Origin: Hydrangea macrophylla
Lineage: Eukaryota; Streptophyta; Magnoliopsida; Cornales; Hydrangeaceae
Assembly (NCBI GenBank): GCA_033977485.1
Contig: CM066991.1
Span: 33,477,850 to 33,541,849, forward strand
DNA: 64,000 nucleotides
Direction: 5' to 3'
Position numbers and translations under genes: made by a program. The notes under the pieces are model-generated. The model saw nothing but the letters and a program-made list of their open reading frames with translations. It had not been told where the DNA came from and did not search any database. This document shows, piece by piece, positions 10,690-21,492 of this stretch. The stretch's first letter is position 1, and every line of letters begins with the position of its first letter.

Positions 10690-10970
10690 AATTCTGGTTG
10701 GTTTGGACAGAATTTTTGAGAGAAACTAGCATATCTGGGCATTTCTGGTTGATTTGGACAGAGTTTCTTGGAAAAACTGGTTAATATGGTTATATCTGGG
10801 ATATTTGGACAGAGTTTCTGGGAGAAACTGGGTTTCTGGGAGAAACTGGTTAATATGGTTATATTTGGGATATCTGGACAGAGTTTCTAGGAAAAACTGG
10901 TTAATATGGTTATATCAGGGATATCTGGACAGAGTTCCTGGGAGAAAATGTGATGATGGTGATCATACTG
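10690..10970 (-). repeat. 51-bp tandem repeat in the leader of B
   Basis: Units with GGACAGAGTTTCTGGGAGAA occur near 10755, 10806, 10875 and 10926, plus a partial 18-base duplication near 10829. It is the inverse of the array at 55-345. Confidence 0.85.
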
Positions 10971-11554
10971 TCTATTAGGTTTTCATACTCCTATGTCTTA
11001 GGACCGATAGACAAGGTTTGCGGTGTATATCTTTGTGAGCATGGAGCAGACATCCTTGTCATGGTGCCTAGGCAGGTCAACTCAATGTGATCACATGTGA
11101 GTGATTGCCCTAAGAATCATAAGAAAGAGGTTCTGTTCTATGCCACATAAGTGTCTACACCGCGCAGGTAATCCCACCAGGGCATACAGTAGTTATATCA
11201 CATTGTCCTATCTGAAAAGATAAATCAATAGTCCTATGAAAGGTTCTATAGGAATCTATATGCAAAGGCTGGGTTTAGTCAAAGAGGGTCCGTTGACGAG
11301 AGTTCCAATATACTGTCAGAGAGACAGTACGAAGGTTTTTGCTCTTTTTGATATACCTTGGAAGGTACAGTATCAACGGTGACTTGTGCCCTGGCACAGC
11401 AAGACCTGAACAATGTCAGGGCCGCGTTTCAGACACAGTCGAAGGGGGGAAATGCAAGAGTGCAATGCGGTGAACCAGACACAGTAAAAAGATGATTTTA
11501 AGGATGCTTTTTATGAGTCAAACCTCTGTAATATTTTGTTTTTTAAAAATAATT

Positions 11555-11572
11555 TCCCCAGCAGAGTCGCCA
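11555..11572 (-). promoter_or_regulatory. Primer binding site of element B (tRNA-Arg type)
   Basis: Directly inside the LTR end the minus strand reads TGGCGACTCTGCTGGGGA. It is the same PBS type as element F with two base differences, and complementarity stops after 18 bases, as is usual. Confidence 0.8.
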
Positions 11573-13783
11573 GATTGTGGACACGCAGAATCCCACCTCT
11601 TGTTGTTTGTTTTGAAATCGTTTTGAAAAGGAAAAGAAAAGGTCTGTTGAAAACAGATACAGAGTCGCCACTTGGTCTTTAAGGAACCAAGAAACCTAAT
11701 TTGACTCACCCCAAACGGATAAAGGGCACCGGCCCTTCATAACCAAAGAACTTGGCTCGGGGTTTTGGTACGAGAGAGGAAGGAACCTTTGTCGCGACTA
11801 AAAATCCCTCAACTCGCTCTGTCTCTCGACGGGCCTCAATTAGCATCCAAATAATCATCTTATACTATGTATGGTTCGACAATTAATACTATGATAGTAT
11901 ATTACATCTCATAAGAATCTTGAAATGGAAGATCAAAAGATAAGATATCATTCATAAGATCTAAGCCAAATATTATACATTGCAAAAGTGAAAGATCACA
12001 CAAATAAACCTAGAAAAAAATTGTCTAATCACATATCAAATACTTAAGTTTTCCTAATCTAAGGGGACATGAGTTGTTCTTGAAACAAATAATCAAATAA
12101 TCAAACTATGCTTAGTAAACTAAAATAATGCATGTTAATCTTTGAGGAAAGAAGACCTCTCGATCCCCGGGATGGATGAGAAAGGAAGATTAGATCGAGG
12201 GAAAGCATGGACGTATGATCCAATTCATTCCTTATAATCTTCTTAGATTAGGAGCCACAAAAGCCCCAAATCTTGCATGGATGCAATGTATGATCCTAGA
12301 ATGTGCAAAGGTTGTAGTGTGTTTGTGTACATGGACATTCTAGAGTGGCTTAGAAGTCTGAGATATGCATGAATGCATGAAGAAAATCATCATAGAATAT
12401 GTACAAATATGGTATGGACCACTTCCTAAGACATGAACAAATTTGAAGTGCATATAAGCATCAAATCAAAGAATGGAAGTAAAAGTGTACTTGCTGTGAA
12501 TAGTGGACAGAATAGTAACATGATCTTTTGGAAATTGAAAAGAGGGGTTAGGAATGTTTTCAATGCATGATTTTTTTTATTGAGATCTTCCTTATTGTGT
12601 CTAGAACACAACCCAAAAAGCCAATCTTTAATAACTATCACAGATTGAGAGAAATCACATAAACAATAGAGGTTATTCAGAAACAGAGTCCGTATTGTCG
12701 ACTGAAATGTTAGAAAATCTTAAAAAATGAAAACAAAAGAGCTAGAGGCCCATTTTATTCAGAAAGTTCCCTAAGACATTGAATCTCAAGAGAAAAATAA
12801 GTTGGTATCACTCTTTTTGGAAACGTTTTCTGTAAAACAAGTTGAAAGTCAACCTAGCTGCTGTGACAGCAGAGGCAGAATGTTTGGAAGGAATATTTGG
12901 ACAAAAATGGACCCCTTTCAAGTGCTTCCAAGTCAAGCCAAAAATCATGGGTGTTCTACAATGAGTTAGAAAGACTTTCCAAGTGGTCTTGCATTCATAT
13001 ATTGAGTATTGAACTCAAAATAATTCTTTGAAGTTAAATGACTCACTGTTTTGAAGGTTTTGAGAAAACAAGGTTTATTTCTTGAAATAAAAAATGAGAG
13101 GTCTAAAGAGGGGGGAGGGAGGGGGGGGGGGGGTGTTTGAAATGGGGATTTTGAAAACATATTTTCAATACTTAATGAAGATTATGACCACTTAAAATGT
13201 CAACATTTGACTCTCATCAAGAACCTACAAGATTATTGGAAAGTATTATTTCCATTTTGAGACAACTTCAAGAATACATAGAAATGTATTAAAATTGAAA
13301 TCATCATCTATCAAACATGTTTTTGAGGTCAAGAGCTACTGTCCATAAGGATTTACTCACCTCAAACTTCATGTCATCATCTAGATGATGACAGACTAGT
13401 AAGTAAATAAAGAAAACAAAAAGAAATGAGGTAAGAGAAGATGAACAACAAAGTATGCAAACAAGTATATAAACAATCAATAGATGATATTCAATGATGT
13501 ATTGGACTTGTAGCTTGGTGTTTCACTCATATATGGTGACAATGGACATGGAAGTAGCTTCCTCTCTCTTAAATACTCACTAAAATGGTGGTTGGGTGTA
13601 TTGAATATGAAGTAAATAGGAGTAATGAAGTAAAAATAAAGTTTAGAACTCACTATCTTGTTTGCAAAATCAAAGGAGGCTTCTTTTCTCTCTATTCTAA
13701 CCTTATCTCTACAACTTTCTCTCTAAAACTTATCAAAGCTTCCATTTGACACCCTCAAAATGAGAAGTCAAGGGGGGGGGGTG

Positions 13784-13791
13784 TTTATATA
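13784..13791 (-). promoter_or_regulatory. TATA box of the B LTR
   Basis: Minus strand TATATAAA within GGCCTATATAAAC, at the same place as in the A and solo LTRs. Confidence 0.7.
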
Positions 13792-13930
13792 GGCCAATTT
13801 GGGGTGGTTTTGGGGTTTTAGAAGTACTCCCATTGGTCCCAAACATCTGTGAACATAGAACTACGTCGTTTTGGTTTCTAATTAATCAAAATGGACCCCC
13901 AAAAGAAATTACAAAAATGTACCATTCTGG

Positions 13931-14003
13931 AGGAGAGTGCCACGGCATCACTGGTCCTGTGCCACGGTGGCAGTGGGCCAGTGCCGCGGTGGCACTGCTC
14001 CTC
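13931..14003 (-). repeat. Palindromic repeats of the B LTR (3 degenerate units)
   Basis: Three units with AGTGCCxCGG(T/C)GGCACT-like sequence. They are more degenerate than in A, mostly by C/T and G/A changes. Confidence 0.75.
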
Positions 14004-14834
14004 ATTCATCCAGATAATCCTTTTTAGGCCCCCAGAGGTTCTGGTATTCGCGAAAAGGCTCTATTTCGCCCAAAATTCACAGAAAATGCATACGAACTCT
14101 AAATTGAGGTTGTGATATACCGTTGGAAAGGTAATGGAGTCTATTTTACATAAAAAAAATAGTTCGGAGATGGGTCACTTTGAAAAGTTTTGCAGTATTC
14201 GCAATAAAAGCTGATTTGATCGCCTTTGAAAATTCATAATAAACTCGTTTTAAATTCAAAAATTATGTGCGATATACTGTTGGAAAGCTATTGACCTCTA
14301 GTATCCATGAAAAATGTTTGAAAATTGTTACGGTGCTCCAGTTTCAAAGTCAACTTTTGGTCAAACTGGTCAAACTTGGGATTCCCGGAAAGTTCTGGAA
14401 ACCTCTGGGAGCTCCCAAGAGCTGACATTTTCGTTCGATTTTCTTTTAAAACTCATTTTAATACTTTTCACATGATGTAAAATGATTCCGGAACTTTTTG
14501 GAAAATTTGGACGATTTCGGTCAAACTTGGTCAAACCTTGGTCAAACCGGTCAACGGGAACTTTCGGGACTTCCGGGGGTCTCTGGGAGCTGACGAATTC
14601 CTCTGTTTTTGCTTGAAAACTCATTTTATGACTTTTCTTACGATATAGCATGTTTTCAGAACTTTTGGTCCAAATTTGGGAGTGTTTGGGCTTTCAGGGG
14701 CATTTTGGTCATTCTGAACATTTTGAGAGATAGAACTAACTTCCAGGAGTCCTTTTTGAGTCTTTTTCGATCATTGTGAACCACCAAGCTATGGGTCTCC
14801 TAAATCTGATAGCCGACAAAATGGGGTGTCTATA

Positions 14835-17800
14835 CTATGCGTGTCCCTCCACCAGCTTAATATAGTTTGGACATTTGGGTACTGTTTTATAGGGCAACTG
14901 GGAGGGTAAGTATCCCAGGACGGTATTATCCTCAGAAGTAAGTCCTGAAGAACATTCACTCAGGGTTCTATGGAACGGACTATAGGATCTGTACGGTTGC
15001 TGAAAAGCGCGTAGGATGTCATTAGCATTCGACCTCTGAAAGGAATCCTCACGTTGGCAGAACTCTGCTCCCACTCAGCAAAATCCAAATGTATATTTGT
15101 ATCATTGTAACTTTTCATTTTTTAAAAAAAATCCTCTTTAGCACTATCTTCGATTCTTATGCAATGTACCCTCACATTGGGCAATCAGTTCAAGAATCAG
15201 CTATGGAAATACTATCTCTTGTTAATAACATAAGTGCAATTTCTAAAATGAGGGTTCTAATCCCCATCACTTTCACAATCCACTTGTGTTTGCTATCATT
15301 AATCTGAATTAACTTAAAGGCTGACATGTGTCCCAAGTCAAAAAAGACATGCTTGATCATTTCTAATCCTTCATTCCGGCTTAATCCGAATACAATAGCA
15401 GCACATGCAAGCCAATACTGCGAATACTGACATTATCAAATCCTAACAGTACTAGTGCATTTGCAACTATCCAAATTGTCTCATTGCAAAATCAACAGGC
15501 TGCTCTACTCTCTCAAATACACTCTTACTCTCTTTCAAATCAAAAAGCAAAACCAAAAAGCAAAAAAAAAAAGCAGAAAAAGTCAAAAAAGGAAAAGAGG
15601 AGAGAGAGAGAGATTGTCATCCACGAGAAAAGAAAGAAAAGAAAAGAAAAAGAAAAGGAGAAGGGACGAAGAGAGAGAGAAAGTGTCGGTGGGGAAAGAA
15701 AAAAAAAAGAGCATAAATATTCTCTCTCCCTCATTTCTTATTCCCTCAGCCTCCTCAAACGCAGCTCTTCCCTCATCTCTGCATCTCTGTATTTCTCTCT
15801 CTCCTCTTGCTCACTCATCTTTCTCTCACTTTTCTCTCCTTATCATACTAATAGTCATTGTCTTTCACCATTGTGCCTTGCGATTACAACCAAGATCAGA
15901 AGTTTGACATTGTTTTAGGCGTGTTGGTGCTCATTAAAAAAGTTTGGAGAACAACATGGATTTGGGCGAGATAATTATACTTTGTGAACTGTGCATTCTT
16001 CTTTAGATGGCTATGGCGGCTGCAGCTTACTTCTTGCTCAAATAGCCTGATAACGAAGAAGTCCATAGAGACTAGGAAAAATGTTCTTGGAAACTCGATT
16101 ATTTGTTGGATGGGGGCTTTACCAATGAACAATGGATTGATGAAAATGTAAGGTTTTTCTTGTTGTTCTCTTTTTGCTCTTATATGTATCACAAAAAAAA
16201 CCATCAATAAAAAGAGAATGTCAAGTACTATGTAAATTCATGGGCAACCAATCATGTGTGTTGTTCCCAACCATCCAGTTCATACACTATTTCTATACCC
16301 TTTACCAACATTCTGATTCTCCATCGACACACCCACAAGCCTTTGTGTCACTCTTGCAAAAGACCAATACTTCACCCACTCCCTAAAATGCCATTCCTTA
16401 CAAGGCATCAAAATGCCACACTGGGGCAGTTTCTCCACCACTAAATATATGCATTGTCTGCTTGTATAAGGTACATACTTTTCTTTAAAAAAAAAAAAAG
16501 CACAAATTAAAAAAAAGAAATAAAAAATAAAAAAAAAACAAAAAAAATAAAAACTTTCTCCATCATTCAATAATTATCATCTTGCTTTAAAATCTCATGA
16601 TTCATTGGATATGACTGCCTTGTAACTTGTTGAAGCAATTTGGACATTGTAATTAGACTTTTAGACGCAACACGTATCCAATTTACCATGTAATCGCAGT
16701 CTATGACAGAACATGCCAGAAGGCTTCAAGTCTACGATTGATCATTACAGTATCTGACAGTGCTCATCATTGCAAGTGCATGCTACTCTACCACTCCTGT
16801 AGGCTATAGCATATGGACAGTACACTTTCAGGGGTAAAAATACCTCAACTCAAGGCATGTCATACATCACCAAGTACCAACTGGGGCGGCCCATTGCTCC
16901 TCATGACATTGCACAAATTTCAATGTTGCACATACATGATTTCTAAAATCCAACTATGCTTGTGTCAAAATGATGAGAGGCATTCATTTCAGCTATCCAA
17001 ACACTATTATCCACTTGCTAGCCCACTTGAGCCATATAATAAAATTTCTCTTCAAATTCAAACCCCTAGAGGATCACCCCCCACACTGGGGCAATACAAA
17101 AAAAGAAAAGAAAAGAAGCTCGGCAAAAAAAAAAAAAAAAAGAGCTCAATACAGAAGCTGGAAACAAATCCACAAAATGCTATCCAACTTGGATATTCAC
17201 TTCAAACTGGGGCAATTCTTCCCAAATTACATTTTACTCCACAATACTCACCCCACACTAGGTTAGGGCAGGAAAAAAGAATAAAAACAGAGCATAAGGT
17301 GATTTCAGGCATTCCAGTCAACCTTAAAAAAAAAATAAAAAAAAAAAAAATTGAGCCTTCATGCGATCCTTCATTTCTTAACCCATGACCCTGGCCTACA
17401 ATACAACCCACTAAAAGTCCACTCTGATTGACACAAGTCTTGTTGGATTTATTAAATCATACTTTTGCATCATTTCAAAGACATGGGCCATCACATACTG
17501 TCAATTTCAAGATAGTACGACGGGCGAAGTGAAAAACCTTAAAAAGGGTGCTACGAGTAAAAATCAAGACAATGACAAAACTGTTGACACAGTAAGTACA
17601 TACAAGGACTGGATATTCACCAAATACTGGGGTAGTGAGCTCATAAAGTCAAGATACGTTGTCTTCTAGTGTTCCAACAAACAACAAGACATACAATATC
17701 CACTAACTTATGAACATTCTTTCGCAAATGATAAACTCATGCATCAAACACTTTTGTAAATACTCTATACATAGCATAACATCACATTCAAAAACAAAAA

Positions 17801-17909
17801 AAATCGTTCATACTTTACAATATAGCAGAAAATGCATATCTTTTGTAACAGGGGCAGCTAGTCGCGATACTTCCATCATCCTTGTAAGGAGAACACTCAC
17901 CTCTAGCCC
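14835..17909. other. Unassigned and low-complexity sequence, probably partly element C
   Basis: No recognisable gene. 15484-15720 is purine-rich, 15721-15850 pyrimidine-rich with a CATAAATAT box between them, and 16480-16560 and 17100-17350 hold A-rich runs. ACTGGGGC(A/G)-type motifs at about 16420, 16878, 17085 and 17208 resemble the PPT-like motifs of Tat 3' regions and suggest element C from about 16.4 kb on. A 79-codon open frame at 14835-15074 (minus) has no ATG and I do not recognise it. Confidence 0.35.
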
Positions 17910-17924
17910 AATATACTTTTTAAA

Positions 17925-18435
17925 GCCCAACCACTGGCCCAACACTTCCAAAAGCCTAACCACTGGCCCAATATACTTCTAAAGCCCAGCCACTGGCCCA
18001 ACACTTCCGAATACCTCACCTCTAGCCTAATATACTTTCTAAAGCCCAACCACTGGCCCAACACTTTCGAAAACCTCACCTCTAGCCCAATATTCTTTCT
18101 AAAGCCCAACTACTGGCCCAACATACTCCCAAAAGCCTCACCTCTGGCCCAACATACTTCTAAAGCCCAACCACTGGCCCAACACTTCCGAAAACCTCAC
18201 CACTGGCCCAATATACTTTCTAAAGCCCAACGATTGGCCCAACATACTTCCAAAAACCTAACCACTGGCCCAACACTTCCGAAAACCTCACCTCTAGCCT
18301 AACATACTTCCAAAAGCCTAATCACTGGCCCAATACTTCCAAAAGCCTAACCACTGGCCCAACATACTTCCAAAGCCCAACTACTGGCCCAACATACTTC
18401 CAAAAGCCTAACCACTGGAACAAACATACTTCCAA
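17925..18435 (+). repeat. About 30-bp tandem repeat (roughly 18 units)
   Basis: Units read like CTTCCAAAAGCCTAACCACT then GGCCCAACATA, with many C/T and small indel variants. Noncoding. Confidence 0.85.
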
Positions 18436-18559
18436 GACCTCCCACTTCATGCAGCCTTTACTCAAGCTCGCTAACTCTACAACAACCCCTTTGCTCAGAT
18501 CCACATGTCAAATCAACCTCTCCTCTACGGATCATCAAGAAGTATGTCCCATACTCGGG

Positions 18560-19030
18560 ATCACCAAGCTCATCTCATCCAGTCTCCGTCAAGGGACATC
18601 CTATTCATATCATTCAGCTTCAGGTATGAGTCCGTCAAGTGGCATCCTGTTCATCTCATCCAGTCATAGGAGTGAGTCTGTCAAGGGGCATCCTGTTCAC
18701 AATCTCACTATTGGGAATGAGTCCGTCAAGTGGCATCCCGTTTACATCTTTAGCACAAGAGTGAGTCCGTCAAGGGGCATCCTGTTCATGATCTCACTAT
18801 TGGAAATAAGTCCGTCAATACAGGAGTGAATCCGTCAAGGGGCATCCTGTTCACAATATCACTATTGGGAATGAGTCCGTCAAGTGACGTCCCGTTTACA
18901 TCTTCAGCACTGGAGTGAGTCTGTCAAGATGCATCCTATTTCACAATCTCACTATCGGGAATGAGTCCGTCAAGAGGCATCATGTTCACAATATCACCGT
19001 CGGGAGTAAGTCCGTCAAGTGGCATCTCGT
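18560..19030 (+). repeat. Tandem repeats with GTCCGTCAAGNGGCATC
   Basis: About nine units, alternately about 30 and 60 bases apart, share (G/T)GAGTCCGTCAAG(T/G)GGCATC followed by CTGTTCA. The 126-codon frame through them is an artefact of the repeats. Confidence 0.8.
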
Positions 19031-19103
19031 TATCATCAACATCAACCTTAGTTTAGGATTATGCAGCTTTGCACTTCCTGGCTACATCCCTCTTTCCCCA
19101 GCA

Positions 19104-19325
19104 TATACGAACTATGCACGGTCTGATTCTCCGAAAGGAGACACGTAGGCACCTGTAAAGGCTCGACCATACCCTCACTTTACTACATTCTTGGTTAAAG
19201 TTTGAGATTACGCGGCTTCGTACTTCTCGATTGCACTGTCTCTTACCATCTCTCAGCTACCCAGGTTCGCACGAACTACGTACGGTTTGATTCTCCTGAC
19301 AAGAGATACCTAGGCAGCTTTAAGA
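19104..19325 (+). repeat. Two CTACG/CGTAG-type hairpins of element C
   Basis: The first has CTATG (19112) against CGTAG (19144) with an inner TCTCC-GAAA-GGAGA stem. The second has CTACG (19276) against CCTAG near 19309 with an inner TCTC/GAGA. Both are followed by AGCTCGACC-like or GGCTCGACC-like sequence. Confidence 0.65.
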
Positions 19326-19516
19326 GCTCGACCATACCCTCACTTTACTACATTTTCGGTTAGAGTTTGAGATTACGCGGTTATGTACTTCTCGACTACA
19401 CCATCCCTCTTCTACTCAATTCTCACATGAATCCCCAACAGAGTCGTTCGCCCTTTCTGGTAACGCTCTCAATCCCTAGCGGAGCTATTTGCCTACTCTA
19501 GTGGTGCCCACAATCC

Positions 19517-19775
19517 CCACTTACCTACATTGGCACCTCATACTGACTTGCCTACAATGGCATTTAACATTCACTTGCCTACGTTGGCACCTCATACTCA
19601 CTTGCCTACGATGACATTTCACATTCACTTGCCTACGTTGGCACCTCATACTCACTTGCCTACGATGGCATTTCACATTCACTCGCCTACATTGGCACCT
19701 CATACTCACTTACCTACGATGGCATTTCACATTCACTCGCCTACGTTGGCACCTCATACTCACTTGCCTACTTTG
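19517..19775 (+). repeat. 27-bp tandem repeat alternating as a 54-bp unit
   Basis: Two variants alternate: CTTGCCTACGTTGGCACCTC... and CTTGCCTACGATGGCATTTC..., about nine to ten 27-bp units in all. The period is a multiple of three, which makes false ORFs on both strands. Confidence 0.9.
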
Positions 19776-19867
19776 GTACGTCTTTTACTTATTCTCATCA
19801 CTTAAAAGAAAAGGGACAAAAATGGATCGCCTAGTTTCTTTGTCACGATTTGCTTCACAAAACATGA

Positions 19868-19881
19868 CAAAGAGGGGCAGC
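19868..19881 (+). promoter_or_regulatory. Polypurine tract of element C
   Basis: CAAAGAGGGGCAGC immediately before the TG of the LTR at 19882. Confidence 0.85.
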
Positions 19882-21492
19882 TGTAGACACCCCATTTTGG
19901 CCCAACCCAATCATTTTAAAATAAAGTGCTTGTCAGTACGGGCTTGCTACCTTTTAAATCATCCCAATTTGACCTCGAATGGAAAGATACTACAAGTCCA
20001 AGTTTATTGGGACAAAGGTCAACAAACTCATGCTCACCTGCTACACTATATCATCTCCCATCATCTATGATTCACATAGCTACGCATACCACACCTCTTG
20101 TCTCCTCTTTTCTTTCTTTATTATTTTCCTTCACCTGCACTCACATATGATCTATCTCTTTATCTTTCTCTTTCTTTTTTCATTTCTTCATCCAACACAT
20201 ATTGTCCCTTCTTTCTTTTTCTTTTTTTTTTTTTTATTATTTTTATTTTTTTTATCTTCTTTGTTTTTTCCTTCTTTAACCAACTATCCTCATGATTCTC
20301 TCATTTCTTTTTCTTTCTTTACTTCTCCATTTCTCTCTTTCTTTGCCTATAAAAACCACAAATTCATCAATGATGAAGGGGAGGGGCATCCCCCACTCCC
20401 TCATCTCTCCCTCATCTCTCTCCTCCAAAACTCAATAACCATTGAAGCACCAAACAGTCCATATTTTCTAAAGTCCACAGTTGTGATGATAATCAAAATA
20501 TCACCACGAATTCATTTTTGATTCAAATCAAATGAAACCAATTGGAGAGTGTTCTTAACTCAATGATATTGGTCTGTGATTTTTCTCAGAATTTTAAAAT
20601 ATCGTATGATCCATTTTCAAAGCACAAACACACAAGGTATACAATCTGCCAGAAACATCACAGTAGTGATATCAGATCACGTTCACTGTTTGGACTACTT
20701 CAAGATTTTTTCTTCACTCCATCTTTTTTGTCCAATAACTATAGCCTCTTAACTACCCTTGTGAATTTTTTTTGATTTTTTTTCAGATCAATTTAATTTT
20801 TGTAAAAAAAAAGTCCAATTTTAGTCGACCGTGCAGTCCCTTTTTTTTAAGTAAGGGTGATTCTAAATTCAATTTCTCCCAATTTATAAAAGATATTGCA
20901 AAATGGTTTTCTCCCATGGAAACTAGACTCATTTGGGAGCCTTCCCTCAAAATTTCATAAAATTAGAAGCATCGAAACCCCTCCGTTCTATTTTTGGAAT
21001 ACTCAACTCAAATATGCCAAAAAACTGAAAGAAAACAAAAAAAAATTATTTTTTTCTTTTATCGAATACTCCTAACTTATCAAGTTTCTCAATAACTTTG
21101 ATAAAGAGGAAATTCAAACATCACACTTTTCAATAAACCTGGGCACCGTCCCTTTCTTCCGGTATAAAATCAAAAATACAAAAAAAAAAAAAAGAAGATA
21201 AAAAGAAAAATACAAAAAATGGTATTTTCAAAATAAAACTCCAATGCCACCTTTGCTTGGAATCTGCAAACAGCATAGGTAAGACATGTAAGTCTTCTTA
21301 TCCTACACACACTTCACATTTTTTTCTTTCTTTTGGGCACCGACCCTTACTTCCGGCATAGGAATAAAAGAACAGAAAAAAAATGAAAAATACAAAAAAT
21401 GTATTTTCTTAAATTTGGGCACCGGCCCTTACTTCCAGTACACTTTTCAGTCACTTGGGCACAGATCCTCACTTCCAGTATTGGAATAAAAG
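19882..21492 (+). repeat. 3' LTR of element C, first part
   Basis: Starts TGTAGACACCCCATTTTGGC. The TATA box TATAAAAA is at 20348-20355, followed by a C/T-rich leader. Pyrimidine-rich tracts at 20090-20340 and A-rich runs give spurious ORFs. From 21135 to 21490 a unit containing GGGCACC...CCTTACTTCC(G/A)G recurs four times with ACAAAAAATG-type spacers. Element D interrupts it after AAAAG (21488-21492). Confidence 0.85.
20348..20355 (+). promoter_or_regulatory. TATA box of the C LTR
   Basis: CCTATAAAAACC about 465 bases into the LTR, the best promoter signal in this LTR. Confidence 0.65.

Larger units (their letters stand above)
10440..14834 (-). mobile_element. Element B: 5' part of an A-family element, inverted
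   Basis: Read on the minus strand it runs LTR (14834 to 11576), PBS (11572 to 11555), leader (11554 to about 10440), and then stops before gag. Its leader, including the 51-bp repeats, matches bases 1-560 of element A. No coding part of B is in the window. It may continue left of element A if A inserted into B. Confidence 0.85.
11576..14834 (-). repeat. 5' LTR of element B (3259 bp)
   Basis: It is collinear with the A LTR on the opposite strand. It starts TATAGACACC at 14834 (TG changed to TA) and ends GTGTCCACA at 11576. It contains the TATA (13784-13791), palindromes (13931-14003), and TTTGACC-type W-boxes at 14345-14372 and 14520-14556, both on the minus strand. A G-rich run at 13105-13134 is an expansion not seen in A. 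Confidence 0.93.
17910..19881 (+). mobile_element. Element C: 3' noncoding region of a Tat-group element
   Basis: Three tandem arrays and two CTACG-type hairpins lead to a PPT (CAAAGAGGGGCAGC, 19868-19881) and then an LTR beginning TGTAGACACCCCATTTTGG. The arrangement is the same as in A and F. C's coding part is not in the window and must lie upstream, separated by A and B. Confidence 0.75.

Noticed and set aside
14835..15074. 79-codon minus-strand frame beside the B LTR
   Set aside because: It has mixed composition like real protein but no ATG, no recognised domain and no conserved partner here, so it is not called as a gene.
15455..15918. 150- and 144-codon frames
   Set aside because: They run through purine-rich then pyrimidine-rich low-complexity sequence and encode Lys/Arg/Glu and Ser/Leu runs.
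19530..19805. 91-codon His/Pro/Thr repeat protein
   Set aside because: The 27-bp DNA repeat is open on both strands because its period is a multiple of three. There is no other sign of coding.
19979..20521. 180-codon frame
   Set aside because: It lies over T/C-rich LTR promoter sequence and includes the TATA box region.
21135..21490. GGGCACCGGCCC repeats as a link between the C and A LTRs
   Set aside because: A has the reverse complement at about 10038, but the motif is near-palindromic and short, so chance or a shared U5 feature cannot be separated.
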